A stretch of DNA of 64,000 nt from an uncultured bacterium (lineage in GTDB: Bacteria; Patescibacteriota; Saccharimonadia; Saccharimonadales; Saccharimonadaceae): contig CAIJKY010000005.1 of the NCBI GenBank assembly GCA_903821365.1, forward strand, positions 62,001-126,000. Reading direction: 5' to 3'. A program made the translations under genes and the position numbers. The notes beneath the pieces were generated by a model. It saw only the letters and a program-made list of their open reading frames with translations, was not told where the DNA came from and ran no database searches. Shown piece after piece: positions 1 to 7,063 of this stretch (the first letter of the stretch is position 1; the number at the start of each line of letters is the position of its first letter).

Positions 1-1
1 A

Positions 2-988
2 AAAGTCGACAACTGGTTTAAAACAAAGCTAGTCAACGGCACCGAGCTCGGCGTCGGCCTTACACACGAGGAGCCAATCGTTGATGCGCTGAGCGACTAC
101 GTCAACTCTTATAAAGACCTACCAATTTATATCTACCAAATTCAGAGCAAGTTCCGTAATGAACTGCGCGCCAAGAGTGGTCTACTGCGCGGCCGTGAGT
201 TCACCATGAAAGATATGTACACGCTTGCTCGCACCCAAAAAGAGCATGAAGAGGTCTACGAAGTGGTTGCTGCAGCCTACCATCGTGTTTACGAGCGACT
301 TGGTATCGGTGACGTTACCTATCGTACTGCTGCTGATGGCGGTATTTTTACCGAGCGTTTCAGTGACGAGTTCCAGACCGTGAGCGAAATTGGTGAAGAT
401 ACAATTTATCTCCATGAAGCAAAACGTATCGCCGTCAACGAAGAAGTATACACCGACGAGAACCTTGCTCGCCTCGGGCTGAAAAAAGAAGAGCTAGTCG
501 CCAAAAAGGCAGTCGAAGTAGGTAACATTTTCCCATTAGAATCAAAGTATACTGATGCGCTCGGTGTCTACTATATTGACGAAAATGGCGATAAGCAGTC
601 GATCATTATGGGCTGTTACGGCATCGGTATTAGTCGTATTATGGGCGTCCTGGCTGAACTCTTCGCTGATGACAGGGGACTAGTGTGGCCTGAGAATATT
701 GCGCCATACCGTGCTATCATCACGCGCCTTGGCGATAACGAATCGACAGTCAAAGTAGCCGACAAGCTTTATGAAGATCTGAAAAAAGCGGGCATTACGA
801 CGCTCTATGATGATCGTGATGCTCGTGCAGGTGAAAAATTCGCTGATGCCGATTTGATAGGTATTCCACATCGAATTGTCGTGAGCGACAAACTTGTAGC
901 CTCCGACATGTTTGAATATAAGCAGCGCACAGCCCAAGAATCTGAAAAATTAAGCTATGAAAATTTAATGAATCGTTTTAAGCTATAG
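2..988 (+). CDS. proS: Prolyl-tRNA synthetase, C-terminal part (cut by window edge)
   Basis: Charges tRNA-Pro with proline in the cytosol. The frame is open from the first bases, so the N-terminus lies outside the window and about 328 residues remain. Class II core motifs are visible: LTHEEP, the motif 2 stretch LRGREFTMKDMY, motif 3 GCYGIGISR, and a C-terminal anticodon-binding domain containing DDRDARAGEKFADAD. Between motif 2 (ending near TERFSDEF) and NIFPLESKY there are only about 60 residues, whereas the usual bacterial enzyme carries an editing (INS) domain of about 180 residues here. The insert therefore appears to be absent or vestigial, so hydrolysis of Ala-tRNA-Pro would need another route. 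A promoter for the next gene follows directly. Confidence 0.95.
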   Translation, partial: KVDNWFKTKLVNGTELGVGLTHEEPIVDALSDYVNSYKDLPIYIYQIQSKFRNELRAKSGLLRGREFTMKDMYTLARTQKEHEEVYEVVAAAYHRVYERLGIGDVTYRTAADGGIFTERFSDEFQTVSEIGEDTIYLHEAKRIAVNEEVYTDENLARLGLKKEELVAKKAVEVGNIFPLESKYTDALGVYYIDENGDKQSIIMGCYGIGISRIMGVLAELFADDRGLVWPENIAPYRAIITRLGDNESTVKVADKLYEDLKKAGITTLYDDRDARAGEKFADADLIGIPHRIVVSDKLVASDMFEYKQRTAQESEKLSYENLMNRFKL

Positions 989-1008
989 AGAACAAAAACG
1001 ACAACTAC

Positions 1009-1037
1009 TTGCAAAAAATTAAATAAAGCGCTAATAT
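1009..1037 (+). promoter_or_regulatory. Promoter for greA
   Basis: TTGCAA (1009-1014), a 17-nt spacer and TAATAT (1032-1037). Transcription should start near 1044, giving a leader of 50-70 nt. The leader contains the hairpin CCTGC-ATAC-GCAGG (1075-1088), which overlaps the purine-rich sequence before the upstream ATG at 1095. Confidence 0.55.
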
Positions 1038-1112
1038 GAGCTCCCAGCCCATATCGACAAGCGTGACCGTAAAGCCTGCATACGCAGGAAGGGCATGGAG
1101 AAAGAGGAACAT

Positions 1113-1574
1113 ATGGTACGAAAAGACTATCAGCTGACAAAAGATGGTAAAAAAGAACTTGAGAACGAGCTCAATCAGCTCGTCGGCCAGCGTGGCGCTA
1201 TTGCCGACAAAATCGCGACTGCAAGGGATTTCGGCGACCTCAAAGAAAACGCCGAGTATAGCGCTGCCAAAGACGAACAGTCGCAGGTAGAAACCCGCAT
1301 CTCGGATATCGAAGCGATTCTAAAGCACGCCACCGTCATCCAGGCTGGCAAAAATACCACCAAAGTTACAGTTGGCTCGACAGTTGACCTAAAAGCCGAC
1401 GGCAAGCGAGTAAGCTACACTATTGTTGGCTCGGTTGAGGCAGACCCACTTGAGGGGAAGATCAGCAACGAGTCGCCAATTGGCAGTGCCTTGATTGGCA
1501 AGAAGGTTGGTGAAAAAATCACCATCACAACGCCAAAGGGCAAAATTGAGTACGAAATTACCAAGCTATCATAA
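1113..1574 (+). CDS. greA: Transcription elongation factor GreA
   Basis: Rescues backtracked RNA polymerase by stimulating cleavage of the nascent RNA in the secondary channel. The N-terminal coiled coil has the typical pattern (LTKDGKKELENELNQL, then ARDFGDLKENAEY with the family's acidic tip), followed by the FKBP-like C-terminal domain (YTIVGSVEADPLEGKISNESPIGSALIGKKVG). Length, about 153 residues, is normal. I prefer ATG 1113, preceded by AGAGG with 5-nt spacing, because family members begin about six residues before LTK. ATG 1095 adds MEKEEH and also has an AGGA upstream, but that site lies in a leader hairpin. A clear terminator follows, so greA is monocistronic. Confidence 0.95.
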   Translation: MVRKDYQLTKDGKKELENELNQLVGQRGAIADKIATARDFGDLKENAEYSAAKDEQSQVETRISDIEAILKHATVIQAGKNTTKVTVGSTVDLKADGKRVSYTIVGSVEADPLEGKISNESPIGSALIGKKVGEKITITTPKGKIEYEITKLS

Positions 1575-1578
1575 GCGA

Positions 1579-1601
1579 ACGGCCCTAACGGGCCGTTTTT
1601 C
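1579..1601 (+). terminator. Rho-independent terminator of greA
   Basis: Stem ACGGCCC (1579-1585) / GGGCCGT (1590-1596) with loop TAAC, running into a T tract (1596-1600). It lies four bases after the greA stop codon. Confidence 0.9.
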
Positions 1602-1615
1602 GTACAGACTACATC

Positions 1616-1624
1616 TGTTATAAT
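1616..1624 (+). promoter_or_regulatory. Extended -10 promoter of lysS, near-leaderless
   Basis: TG-T-TATAAT (hexamer 1619-1624), with only 10 nt between the box and the lysS ATG at 1635. The predicted mRNA leader is at most about 4 nt and no Shine-Dalgarno is present. Confidence 0.65.
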
Positions 1625-1634
1625 AGCCTCTATT

Positions 1635-3197
1635 ATGGCTACACTCAAAGACTACCGCAACGAACGCTTACGCAAGCTTGACGAGCTAAAGGCGCTTGGT
1701 ATTAATCCTTACCCAGCGACGACTCATCGCAGTCACACGCTTGCTGAGGTTGTGGCGAACTTTGCCGAGCTAGAAACTAAGCAAGTACAGGTTGCGGGAC
1801 GTATTACAGCTATCCGCAAGTTTGGCAAAATTGCATTCATAGCCGTAAAAGATGCGAGTGGTAGCTTACAACTTTTCCTGAGCGCTGAGAATGTTGCATC
1901 GCTTGATGTTGCTCACGGCACAATCGGCTTTGCAGAACTGCCGCTCCTCGACACTGGCGATTTCATCGAGGCCAACGGCACGGTAATCAAAACCAAAACT
2001 GGCGAGTTGTCAGTTGACGTCTTGGCACTAAAACTGCTCACCAAAGCCCTCCGCCCACTTCCAACTAGCCATGATGGCCTGAAGGATAAAGAAGAGCGCC
2101 TCCGCCGCCGCTACGTCGATACTAATATTAACGAAGATGTTCGTCAGCGCTTTATCCGCCGCAGTAAGTTTTGGCAAGCGACCCGTGACTTTCTCAATGA
2201 ACAAGGGTTTTTAGAAATTAATATTCCTGTTCTTGAGCACACAACAGGCGGTGCCGATGCGAATCCATTTACAACGCATATGGACGCGCTCGGTGAAGAC
2301 TTTTATTTACGTATCAGCCATGAACTACCGCTTAAACGCCTCATTGGTGGTGGCTACGAGAAGATTTTTGATATTGGCCCACGTTTCCGTAACGAAAACT
2401 ATTCTGATGAACATCTGCCTGAGCATGTTGCCATGGAATGGTACTGGGCGTATGCCAACTGGGAGCAGGGGATGCAACTGACACAGTCATTAATGCGCCG
2501 CATTGTTGATGCTACCTGGGGCACCCGTCAGTTTACGTTGGCAAATGGCATGGCCATAGATTTTGGTGCCGATGGCACCGATTGGCCACGCGTTAGCTTT
2601 GTCGAGGTCATTCGTGAGCGCTATAACATTGACGTATTTGACTGTACGCTTGAGCAAGTGCAAGCGCAGCTCAAAGCCAATCATTTAGAGCTTGAAAAAA
2701 GTGACAACATTGGTCGTTGCATTGATAAATTATGGAAAAAGATTCGCGTTGAAATGACGGGTCCGGCTTTTTTGGTTGATATTCCAACGTTCTTGCAGCC
2801 GTTGGCAAAACTACAGGCCAATGACGCTCGGTTAACTGAACAATTTAATTTATTACTCGGTGGCACCGAAGCCTGTAAAGCCTACAGTGAGCTCAATGAT
2901 CCACTTGATCAGCTCCACCGATTCTTGGAACAGCAAAACTTACGCGATGCCGGTGACGACGAAGCTATGATGCTCGACATCGACTATGTCGAGATGCTCG
3001 AATATGGTATGCCACCAGCCTGCGGCTATGGTCATTCAGAGCGTTTATTCTGGATTCTCGAAGGTGTTACAGCCCGTGAAGGCGTGCCGTTCCCGCAGCT
3101 ACGCCACGAAGTTGACGAAGTAACAAAAGGCATTTATCCAGAGGTGTTTGGTAGTAAAGATCAGAAAGCTCAAGACGTTACCGATGCTACAGATTAG
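1635..3197 (+). CDS. lysS: Lysyl-tRNA synthetase (class II)
   Basis: Attaches lysine to tRNA-Lys. The N-terminal OB fold (about residues 50-150, VQVAGRITAIRKFGKIAFIAV) is followed by the class II catalytic domain: motif 1 region FLEINIPVLEHTTGGADANPF, motif 2 DIGPRFRNENYSDEHLPEH, and motif 3 near the C-terminus (YGHSERLFWILEG). At 520 residues it is close to the family norm of about 500. Motif 3 is less canonical than in E. coli (usually GxGxGxDR), which is common in divergent lineages. The start follows an extended -10 box by 10 nt, so translation is probably leaderless. The 3' end overlaps the next gene by 14 nt in another frame. Confidence 0.93.
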   Translation: MATLKDYRNERLRKLDELKALGINPYPATTHRSHTLAEVVANFAELETKQVQVAGRITAIRKFGKIAFIAVKDASGSLQLFLSAENVASLDVAHGTIGFAELPLLDTGDFIEANGTVIKTKTGELSVDVLALKLLTKALRPLPTSHDGLKDKEERLRRRYVDTNINEDVRQRFIRRSKFWQATRDFLNEQGFLEINIPVLEHTTGGADANPFTTHMDALGEDFYLRISHELPLKRLIGGGYEKIFDIGPRFRNENYSDEHLPEHVAMEWYWAYANWEQGMQLTQSLMRRIVDATWGTRQFTLANGMAIDFGADGTDWPRVSFVEVIRERYNIDVFDCTLEQVQAQLKANHLELEKSDNIGRCIDKLWKKIRVEMTGPAFLVDIPTFLQPLAKLQANDARLTEQFNLLLGGTEACKAYSELNDPLDQLHRFLEQQNLRDAGDDEAMMLDIDYVEMLEYGMPPACGYGHSERLFWILEGVTAREGVPFPQLRHEVDEVTKGIYPEVFGSKDQKAQDVTDATD

Positions 3198-3594
3198 CGA
3201 CAAAGATTTCGAGATAATGATCGGCCAAGCTATGGACGAACTCCCCGAGCATTATGCAAAAGAAATGAACAACGTTGTTATTACCTATGAAGATGAGCCA
3301 AACGAACAGCAGCGCCAAAAGTTGAAACTCCGTTGCAACGAAAGCCTCTTTGGCCTGTATGAAGGCATCCCACAGCCGCTACGAGGCGCTGGCTACAATC
3401 TTGTTCTGCCCGATAAAATTACGCTTTTCAAACTTCCAATGCTACAACATGTTCATGATATGGACGGCCTGCGCGCGCAAATCAAACACACATTGTGGCA
3501 TGAACTCGCGCATCACTTTGGCCTTGATCATAATCGCATCCATGAACTTGAACGCAAGAATAACTCGCCATTTGCCGAGCCGAATGTTGCGTAA
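3184..3594 (+). CDS. Zincin-like metallopeptidase family protein (DUF1025 type)
   Basis: Small protein of 136 residues with the zinc-binding sequence HELAHHFGLD near residues 104-113, matching the HExxHxxGxxD pattern of the minigluzincin/DUF1025 family (PF06262). The N-terminal half (SDKDFEIMIGQAMDELPEHY) is the usual lead-in of that family. Cytosolic, with no signal peptide; substrates of the family are not well known. ATG 3184 sits inside the last codons of lysS (14-nt overlap), implying co-transcription and translational coupling. A longer reading from 3148 would add twelve unrelated residues inside lysS and is unlikely. Confidence 0.85.
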   Translation: MLQISDKDFEIMIGQAMDELPEHYAKEMNNVVITYEDEPNEQQRQKLKLRCNESLFGLYEGIPQPLRGAGYNLVLPDKITLFKLPMLQHVHDMDGLRAQIKHTLWHELAHHFGLDHNRIHELERKNNSPFAEPNVA

Positions 3595-3608
3595 ATTTCG
3601 CTATAGGA

Positions 3609-3614
3609 TATAAT
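3609..3614 (+). promoter_or_regulatory. -10 box for the 3664 gene
   Basis: TATAAT followed by a leader of about 45 nt. The leader carries the palindromic CTCGCGAG and a strong Shine-Dalgarno TGGAGGGG (3653-3660) before ATG 3664. Confidence 0.5.
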
Positions 3615-3663
3615 TAGTTTTACTCGCGAGAGTAAGCGAGACCATCGAGCACCTGGAGGGGAA

Positions 3664-4515
3664 ATGCCCGAGAATCCGTATGCAAGCTATCCCGATGCGC
3701 AATGCCGAGCCACGCTTAAAGAAGAGCTTGAGAAGGGCATCAACCTGGCGCCGCTCATGCGGCTCAGGGTGATTGTCGCTCTTATGCAGCGGCTCAATGA
3801 AGTGCGGTTCACCAACGAACTGAGCGTGCATGACCTCAGGCAGCTGATCGCGTTTGCCGAGCGGACGTGTTTTATGCGCACGATCACCATTACTGATAGT
3901 AAAGGTAATCAGCGCATGGCACAGCCCAGTTGGGGATGTGCCACTGGGGCAGTTTCGCTCAGTAATTTTTCGGTGCCGCGAAATGGCCAATGCGAGATTA
4001 TGCTGCGTGGTGGTGACGGTAAGCGAGCGGTGCGTGTCACGCGTGACGACAGCGGAGAAGTCACCTTGCGAGCGCTGCGGTTCTCACGTGGGCATGCTTC
4101 GACATCCGAGCAAGATCTTGGCGGCGCGGGCAACGTGCTCGCAGCCTATGAGGCAAGGGCTCACAAAGCGCTCACAAGTTCGTCGCCAAGCAGTGTCGTT
4201 CCGGTGCTGCATCACGTATGGACGAGTCTCTTGTTGCTGCCCAAAACAGCACCAAGAGAGCCACTGTCTATGGGCAGCTGCTTGGCGCGCTGTCTGTATC
4301 TGGATGGTCGCTCGGTGCGCATCCAGCTGGGCTTGGGAAGTGGTGGCCTCCCTATAGTGGGGACACTGAAGGGGCACAGTCAGCCTCATCGTGGTGGACA
4401 TGTTCTGCACTTCAAACCGAAAGACGGCGAGCCACGCGAACTGCGAGTCTCAAGTGTCTTCAGCCTGATCCCGTGTCCGCCCAGCTTCGTTGAGCTGAGC
4501 CCCACAGCTGCCTGA
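3664..4515 (+). CDS. Unknown protein, member A of a paralogous cassette pair
   Basis: Not recognised; 283 residues, no signal peptide or membrane segment. By eye it is distantly related to the next gene: both have an alpha-helical N-terminal third (RLRVIVALMQRLNEVRF), a central tryptophan segment (HHVWTSLLLLPK, against ERIWARMLVHAP in the neighbour) and a similar C-terminal end (RELRVSSVFSLIP, against AELRIPVAQIGSLAP). The coding sequence is visibly richer in GC and CTG codons than lysS upstream. It has its own promoter and a strong Shine-Dalgarno, and is followed 13 nt after its TGA stop by the 85-bp repeat R1. Function unknown; the cassette organisation suggests an accessory gene. Confidence 0.7.
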   Translation: MPENPYASYPDAQCRATLKEELEKGINLAPLMRLRVIVALMQRLNEVRFTNELSVHDLRQLIAFAERTCFMRTITITDSKGNQRMAQPSWGCATGAVSLSNFSVPRNGQCEIMLRGGDGKRAVRVTRDDSGEVTLRALRFSRGHASTSEQDLGGAGNVLAAYEARAHKALTSSSPSSVVPVLHHVWTSLLLLPKTAPREPLSMGSCLARCLYLDGRSVRIQLGLGSGGLPIVGTLKGHSQPHRGGHVLHFKPKDGEPRELRVSSVFSLIPCPPSFVELSPTAA

Positions 4516-4528
4516 TCGCTCCATCTCT

Positions 4529-4613
4529 CGGGGTTCTACCACCCCATCACCATCCGCTCGTCGACACCACCACGGTAGTCACCAGCCGGAGGGTTGGTGG
4601 GGTGTTGTCATGT
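4529..4613 (+). repeat. R1, copy 1 of a structured 3' repeat
   Basis: Near-identical to R2 (5507-5595). The first 21 bases match exactly, the middle 10-14 bases differ, and the last 54 bases differ at one position. It can form GGGGT-TCTACC-ACCCC at its 5' end, and the CACCCCA there can alternatively pair with TGGGGTG near its 3' end; the segment after GTCGAC is also partly self-complementary. It follows the stop of member A and probably acts as its transcript terminator or 3' processing element. Confidence 0.8.
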
Positions 4614-4614
4614 C

Positions 4615-4643
4615 TTGACATAATTCTCAATCATGTGCATTAT
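4615..4643 (+). promoter_or_regulatory. Promoter for the 4685 gene
   Basis: Consensus -35 TTGACA (4615-4620). With a 17-nt spacer the -10 is CATTAT (4638-4643); an overlapping TTATAT gives a longer spacer. It starts two bases after repeat R1 ends. A Shine-Dalgarno GAGAAGGGG precedes ATG 4685. Confidence 0.5.
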
Positions 4644-4684
4644 ATGTTTATCCGGTTAGACTGGACAACAGAGAAGGGGCAAAT

Positions 4685-5485
4685 ATGCCGCGAACCTCAG
4701 TGATCAAAGACCTGAGTTATGCAGGAGCAATCATCAGTAGAACTTTGGCCGACGACCCACATCTGTGCCGTCTGACGCCTCAGTCAACTGAGCGGCTCAT
4801 TGCCGCAATGCGTGCGCTGAGCCGCACGAGAATCGGCAATATCTCGCCCAATCACTTGGAGGCGCTACGGGCGTACTTCACGAGCATCCAAGTCGAGCAC
4901 CGCACGGGAATGATTGGCTGCACTGAACTGCAGTCACGCGGCCACGCGACGCTCGGCAAGTCTGACTTGCCACGGGGCAGTACAGACGGCCACAACCTGT
5001 TCGACCTCTACGGCGGGGTTGACCTGCGACTCAAGGCGACATGGAATCCGGCGGGCAATGGCCGCTTTCGACTGATTCCTTCGCGGAAGCTGTTCGGTGC
5101 AAAGCCGTCCCGCTATGTCGTTGCCGTCAATTTCATGCCGGCAGTCGAGGAGTACTACACGGCCCTCTGGGATGCCTTCAACGAGCAAGACATGCGACGA
5201 GTGTTCGTCGTGCTTGAGCGTATCTGGGCACGCATGTTGGTGCACGCTCCGCCGCGGCCAATGTTGGCGGATTCACTGCATCTGCGTGCAGGACAACTGC
5301 AGGGTTGTCCTGCTATCGTCGCTTGGTTCGATGGCAAGGGTGCACTGGCCTACCACACGGGCATCGTGAAGCCCTTCGAAGGCCGCATCGGCAAGCAAGT
5401 GAAGCGCCTCACGCTCGTCAACGCTGCAGCCGAGCTGCGCATACCGGTCGCCCAGATCGGTAGTCTCGCGCCGTACCGTCTGTAG
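4685..5485 (+). CDS. Unknown protein, member B of a paralogous cassette pair
   Basis: Not recognised; 266 residues, soluble by appearance. It shares a layout with member A: helical N-terminal third (TERLIAAMRALSRTR), a central ERIWARMLVHAPPRP segment and a C-terminus ending ELRIPVAQIGSLAP. Identity is low, so the duplication is old or each copy has diverged fast. GC-rich and CTG-rich relative to core neighbours. It has a TTGACA promoter, a GAGAAGGGG Shine-Dalgarno, and repeat R2 beginning 21 nt after the stop. The two copies therefore form back-to-back units of promoter, Shine-Dalgarno, gene and 3' repeat. Confidence 0.7.
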   Translation: MPRTSVIKDLSYAGAIISRTLADDPHLCRLTPQSTERLIAAMRALSRTRIGNISPNHLEALRAYFTSIQVEHRTGMIGCTELQSRGHATLGKSDLPRGSTDGHNLFDLYGGVDLRLKATWNPAGNGRFRLIPSRKLFGAKPSRYVVAVNFMPAVEEYYTALWDAFNEQDMRRVFVVLERIWARMLVHAPPRPMLADSLHLRAGQLQGCPAIVAWFDGKGALAYHTGIVKPFEGRIGKQVKRLTLVNAAAELRIPVAQIGSLAPYRL

Positions 5486-5506
5486 TTGCGGCCGTTCTGT
5501 CCATGC

Positions 5507-5595
5507 CGGGGTTCTACCACCCCATCAATTTTCCGCTGCACGTCGACACCACCACGGTAGTCACCAGTCGGAGGGTTGGTGGGGTGTTGTCATGT
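5507..5595 (+). repeat. R2, copy 2 of the structured 3' repeat
   Basis: Second copy of the R1 element, 89 bp because of a slightly longer variable middle. Its last base is the first T of the TATAAT box for the next gene, so the element both ends the member B unit and abuts the following promoter. Confidence 0.8.
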
Positions 5596-5600
5596 ATAAT
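5595..5600 (+). promoter_or_regulatory. -10 box of the YdjM-like gene, leaderless
   Basis: TATAAT, with 7 nt to ATG 5608. Transcription would start at or one base before the start codon. Confidence 0.6.
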
Positions 5601-5607
5601 AAAGCTT

Positions 5608-6126
5608 ATGCCCGGATACAAAGGTCACACCATCGGCGCCACGGCTGCCTGTATTGTTTATATTGCCGCCATTACGGTATTACCATTCGCCGCTCTGCAG
5701 CAAACGAGCGGGTTGCTAGCAAATAGCTGGCAGATGGTAGTCGGCATCTTCGTGGTTGCCGTCTTGTTTGGATTATGGCCAGATATTGATACAAACTCCA
5801 AAGGCCAGGACATTTTTTATAGCCTCGCTTTCATCGTCGATGCTATCTTAATTTTTAATGGCATGTTCCAGGCCGCAGCCTATTTCGGATTACTATGCCT
5901 GACGCCAATCCTGAGCCATCACCGCGGATGGACGCACAGCATTGCCGCAATGATATTGGTCCCATCGCCAATCGTACTGGTGCCGCTGTTTTATAAATCT
6001 GATCTTTTTGATACTGCATTATTATTTTACGGTGCCGCCGTTATCGGCTTCTTCAGCCATCTATTGCTCGACGGTAAGATCGTCAGCTGGATACACGTGA
6101 AAGGTCGCAGCAGTTGGAACGGCTAG
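5608..6126 (+). CDS. YdjM-like membrane-bound metal-dependent hydrolase
   Basis: Multi-pass membrane protein of 172 residues resembling the YdjM/DUF457 family of predicted membrane metal-dependent hydrolases (PF04307). Conserved polar motifs between hydrophobic helices are visible: GHT near the N-terminus, DIDTNSK, the signature HHRGWTHS, and FFSHLLLDG. These supply the likely metal-binding His and Asp residues. I chose ATG 5608 rather than an in-frame ATG at 5503, because the latter reads through repeat R2 and the -10 box; the 5608 start begins with the family's typical MxGxxGHT. Substrate unknown. Confidence 0.8.
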   Translation: MPGYKGHTIGATAACIVYIAAITVLPFAALQQTSGLLANSWQMVVGIFVVAVLFGLWPDIDTNSKGQDIFYSLAFIVDAILIFNGMFQAAAYFGLLCLTPILSHHRGWTHSIAAMILVPSPIVLVPLFYKSDLFDTALLFYGAAVIGFFSHLLLDGKIVSWIHVKGRSSWNG

Positions 6127-6143
6127 ACTTTTTATTAAATTTA

Positions 6144-6152
6144 TGCTATAAT
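6144..6152 (+). promoter_or_regulatory. Extended -10 promoter, leaderless
   Basis: TG-C-TATAAT (hexamer 6147-6152), with 8 nt to ATG 6161 and no Shine-Dalgarno. Confidence 0.65.
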
Positions 6153-6160
6153 AAATAGAT

Positions 6161-7060
6161 ATGGCACGTAACCCTCTATCCCGCTTATGGCGGGCAATTT
6201 TTCCGCGTCACTATCGCTTGAGCGCCCCAGTTAACACTGGCGCTGGCCAAACGGTAGTTTTTTTACATGGCATCGCTAACAATCACCATGCCTGGGATTT
6301 TGTCCTGCCGCTTATAAAGAGTCGCCACCGAGCCATTGCGCTCGATCTGCTTGGCTTTGGAGAGTCGCCAGCACCACAAGACTGCCAATACACACCCGCC
6401 GACCATGCCGAGGCAGTGATGTTCACGCTGCGTAAAATGCATGTCCATGGCCCAATTATTCTAGTAGGGCACTCTATGGGTGCTTTGATCGCGGTCGAAA
6501 TCGTGAAACAACACCCAGACTTCGTCAAGCAACTCATTCTTTGTAGTATGCCAATGTATCGACTTGCGGATAAGCGACGCCTGCTGCCTCGCCAAGATGA
6601 CATGTATTTCAGTATCTACAAACAAGTGCTACAACGCCAAGCAGTAACATTAAAGGCCTTCGCACGCCTGCAACGTCTAGCTGCAAAATCAGTGCCGGGT
6701 TTTGGCCTCACTGAAGAGCGTTGGCACGCCTTTGAGCGCAGCTTGAGCAATACGATTATCAATCAAACCGCACTTGATGACATCGCCACGATTCGTTCGC
6801 CAATCAGCATGCTTATTGGGCGACTAGATATGTTTCTCATCCGACAATACGCTATTCGACTCGCCAAGTTGCACCCAACTATTCGCGTTACCACATTGAA
6901 CGAACCACACGATATTGGCGCGACATACGCGCGTTATGTTGCTGAAGAAGTTGACGCAGCGATTGAAGGGCGACCGGTTCAGCCGATCACGAGTAGTCGC
7001 CGTTTGAAGCTGCCACGAGTACCTTCGATTAAGCGCCAACGAAGTCCACGAGAACGATAG
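6161..7060 (+). CDS. Alpha/beta hydrolase
   Basis: 299-residue alpha/beta hydrolase of unknown substrate. The fold signatures are clear: oxyanion-hole region VVFLHGIANNHHAW, the LDLLGFGES strand turn, nucleophile elbow GHSMG (Ser near residue 107), a late Asp in LIGRLDMF and a C-terminal catalytic His in NEPHDIGA. No signal peptide, although the first 25 residues are basic and aromatic (RLWRAIFPRHYRLS). The C-terminal 30 residues are strongly basic and probably disordered. Leaderless promoter; it converges on the pilin operon with 3 nt between stop codons. Confidence 0.88.
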   Translation: MARNPLSRLWRAIFPRHYRLSAPVNTGAGQTVVFLHGIANNHHAWDFVLPLIKSRHRAIALDLLGFGESPAPQDCQYTPADHAEAVMFTLRKMHVHGPIILVGHSMGALIAVEIVKQHPDFVKQLILCSMPMYRLADKRRLLPRQDDMYFSIYKQVLQRQAVTLKAFARLQRLAAKSVPGFGLTEERWHAFERSLSNTIINQTALDDIATIRSPISMLIGRLDMFLIRQYAIRLAKLHPTIRVTTLNEPHDIGATYARYVAEEVDAAIEGRPVQPITSSRRLKLPRVPSIKRQRSPRER

Positions 7061-7063
7061 ACG

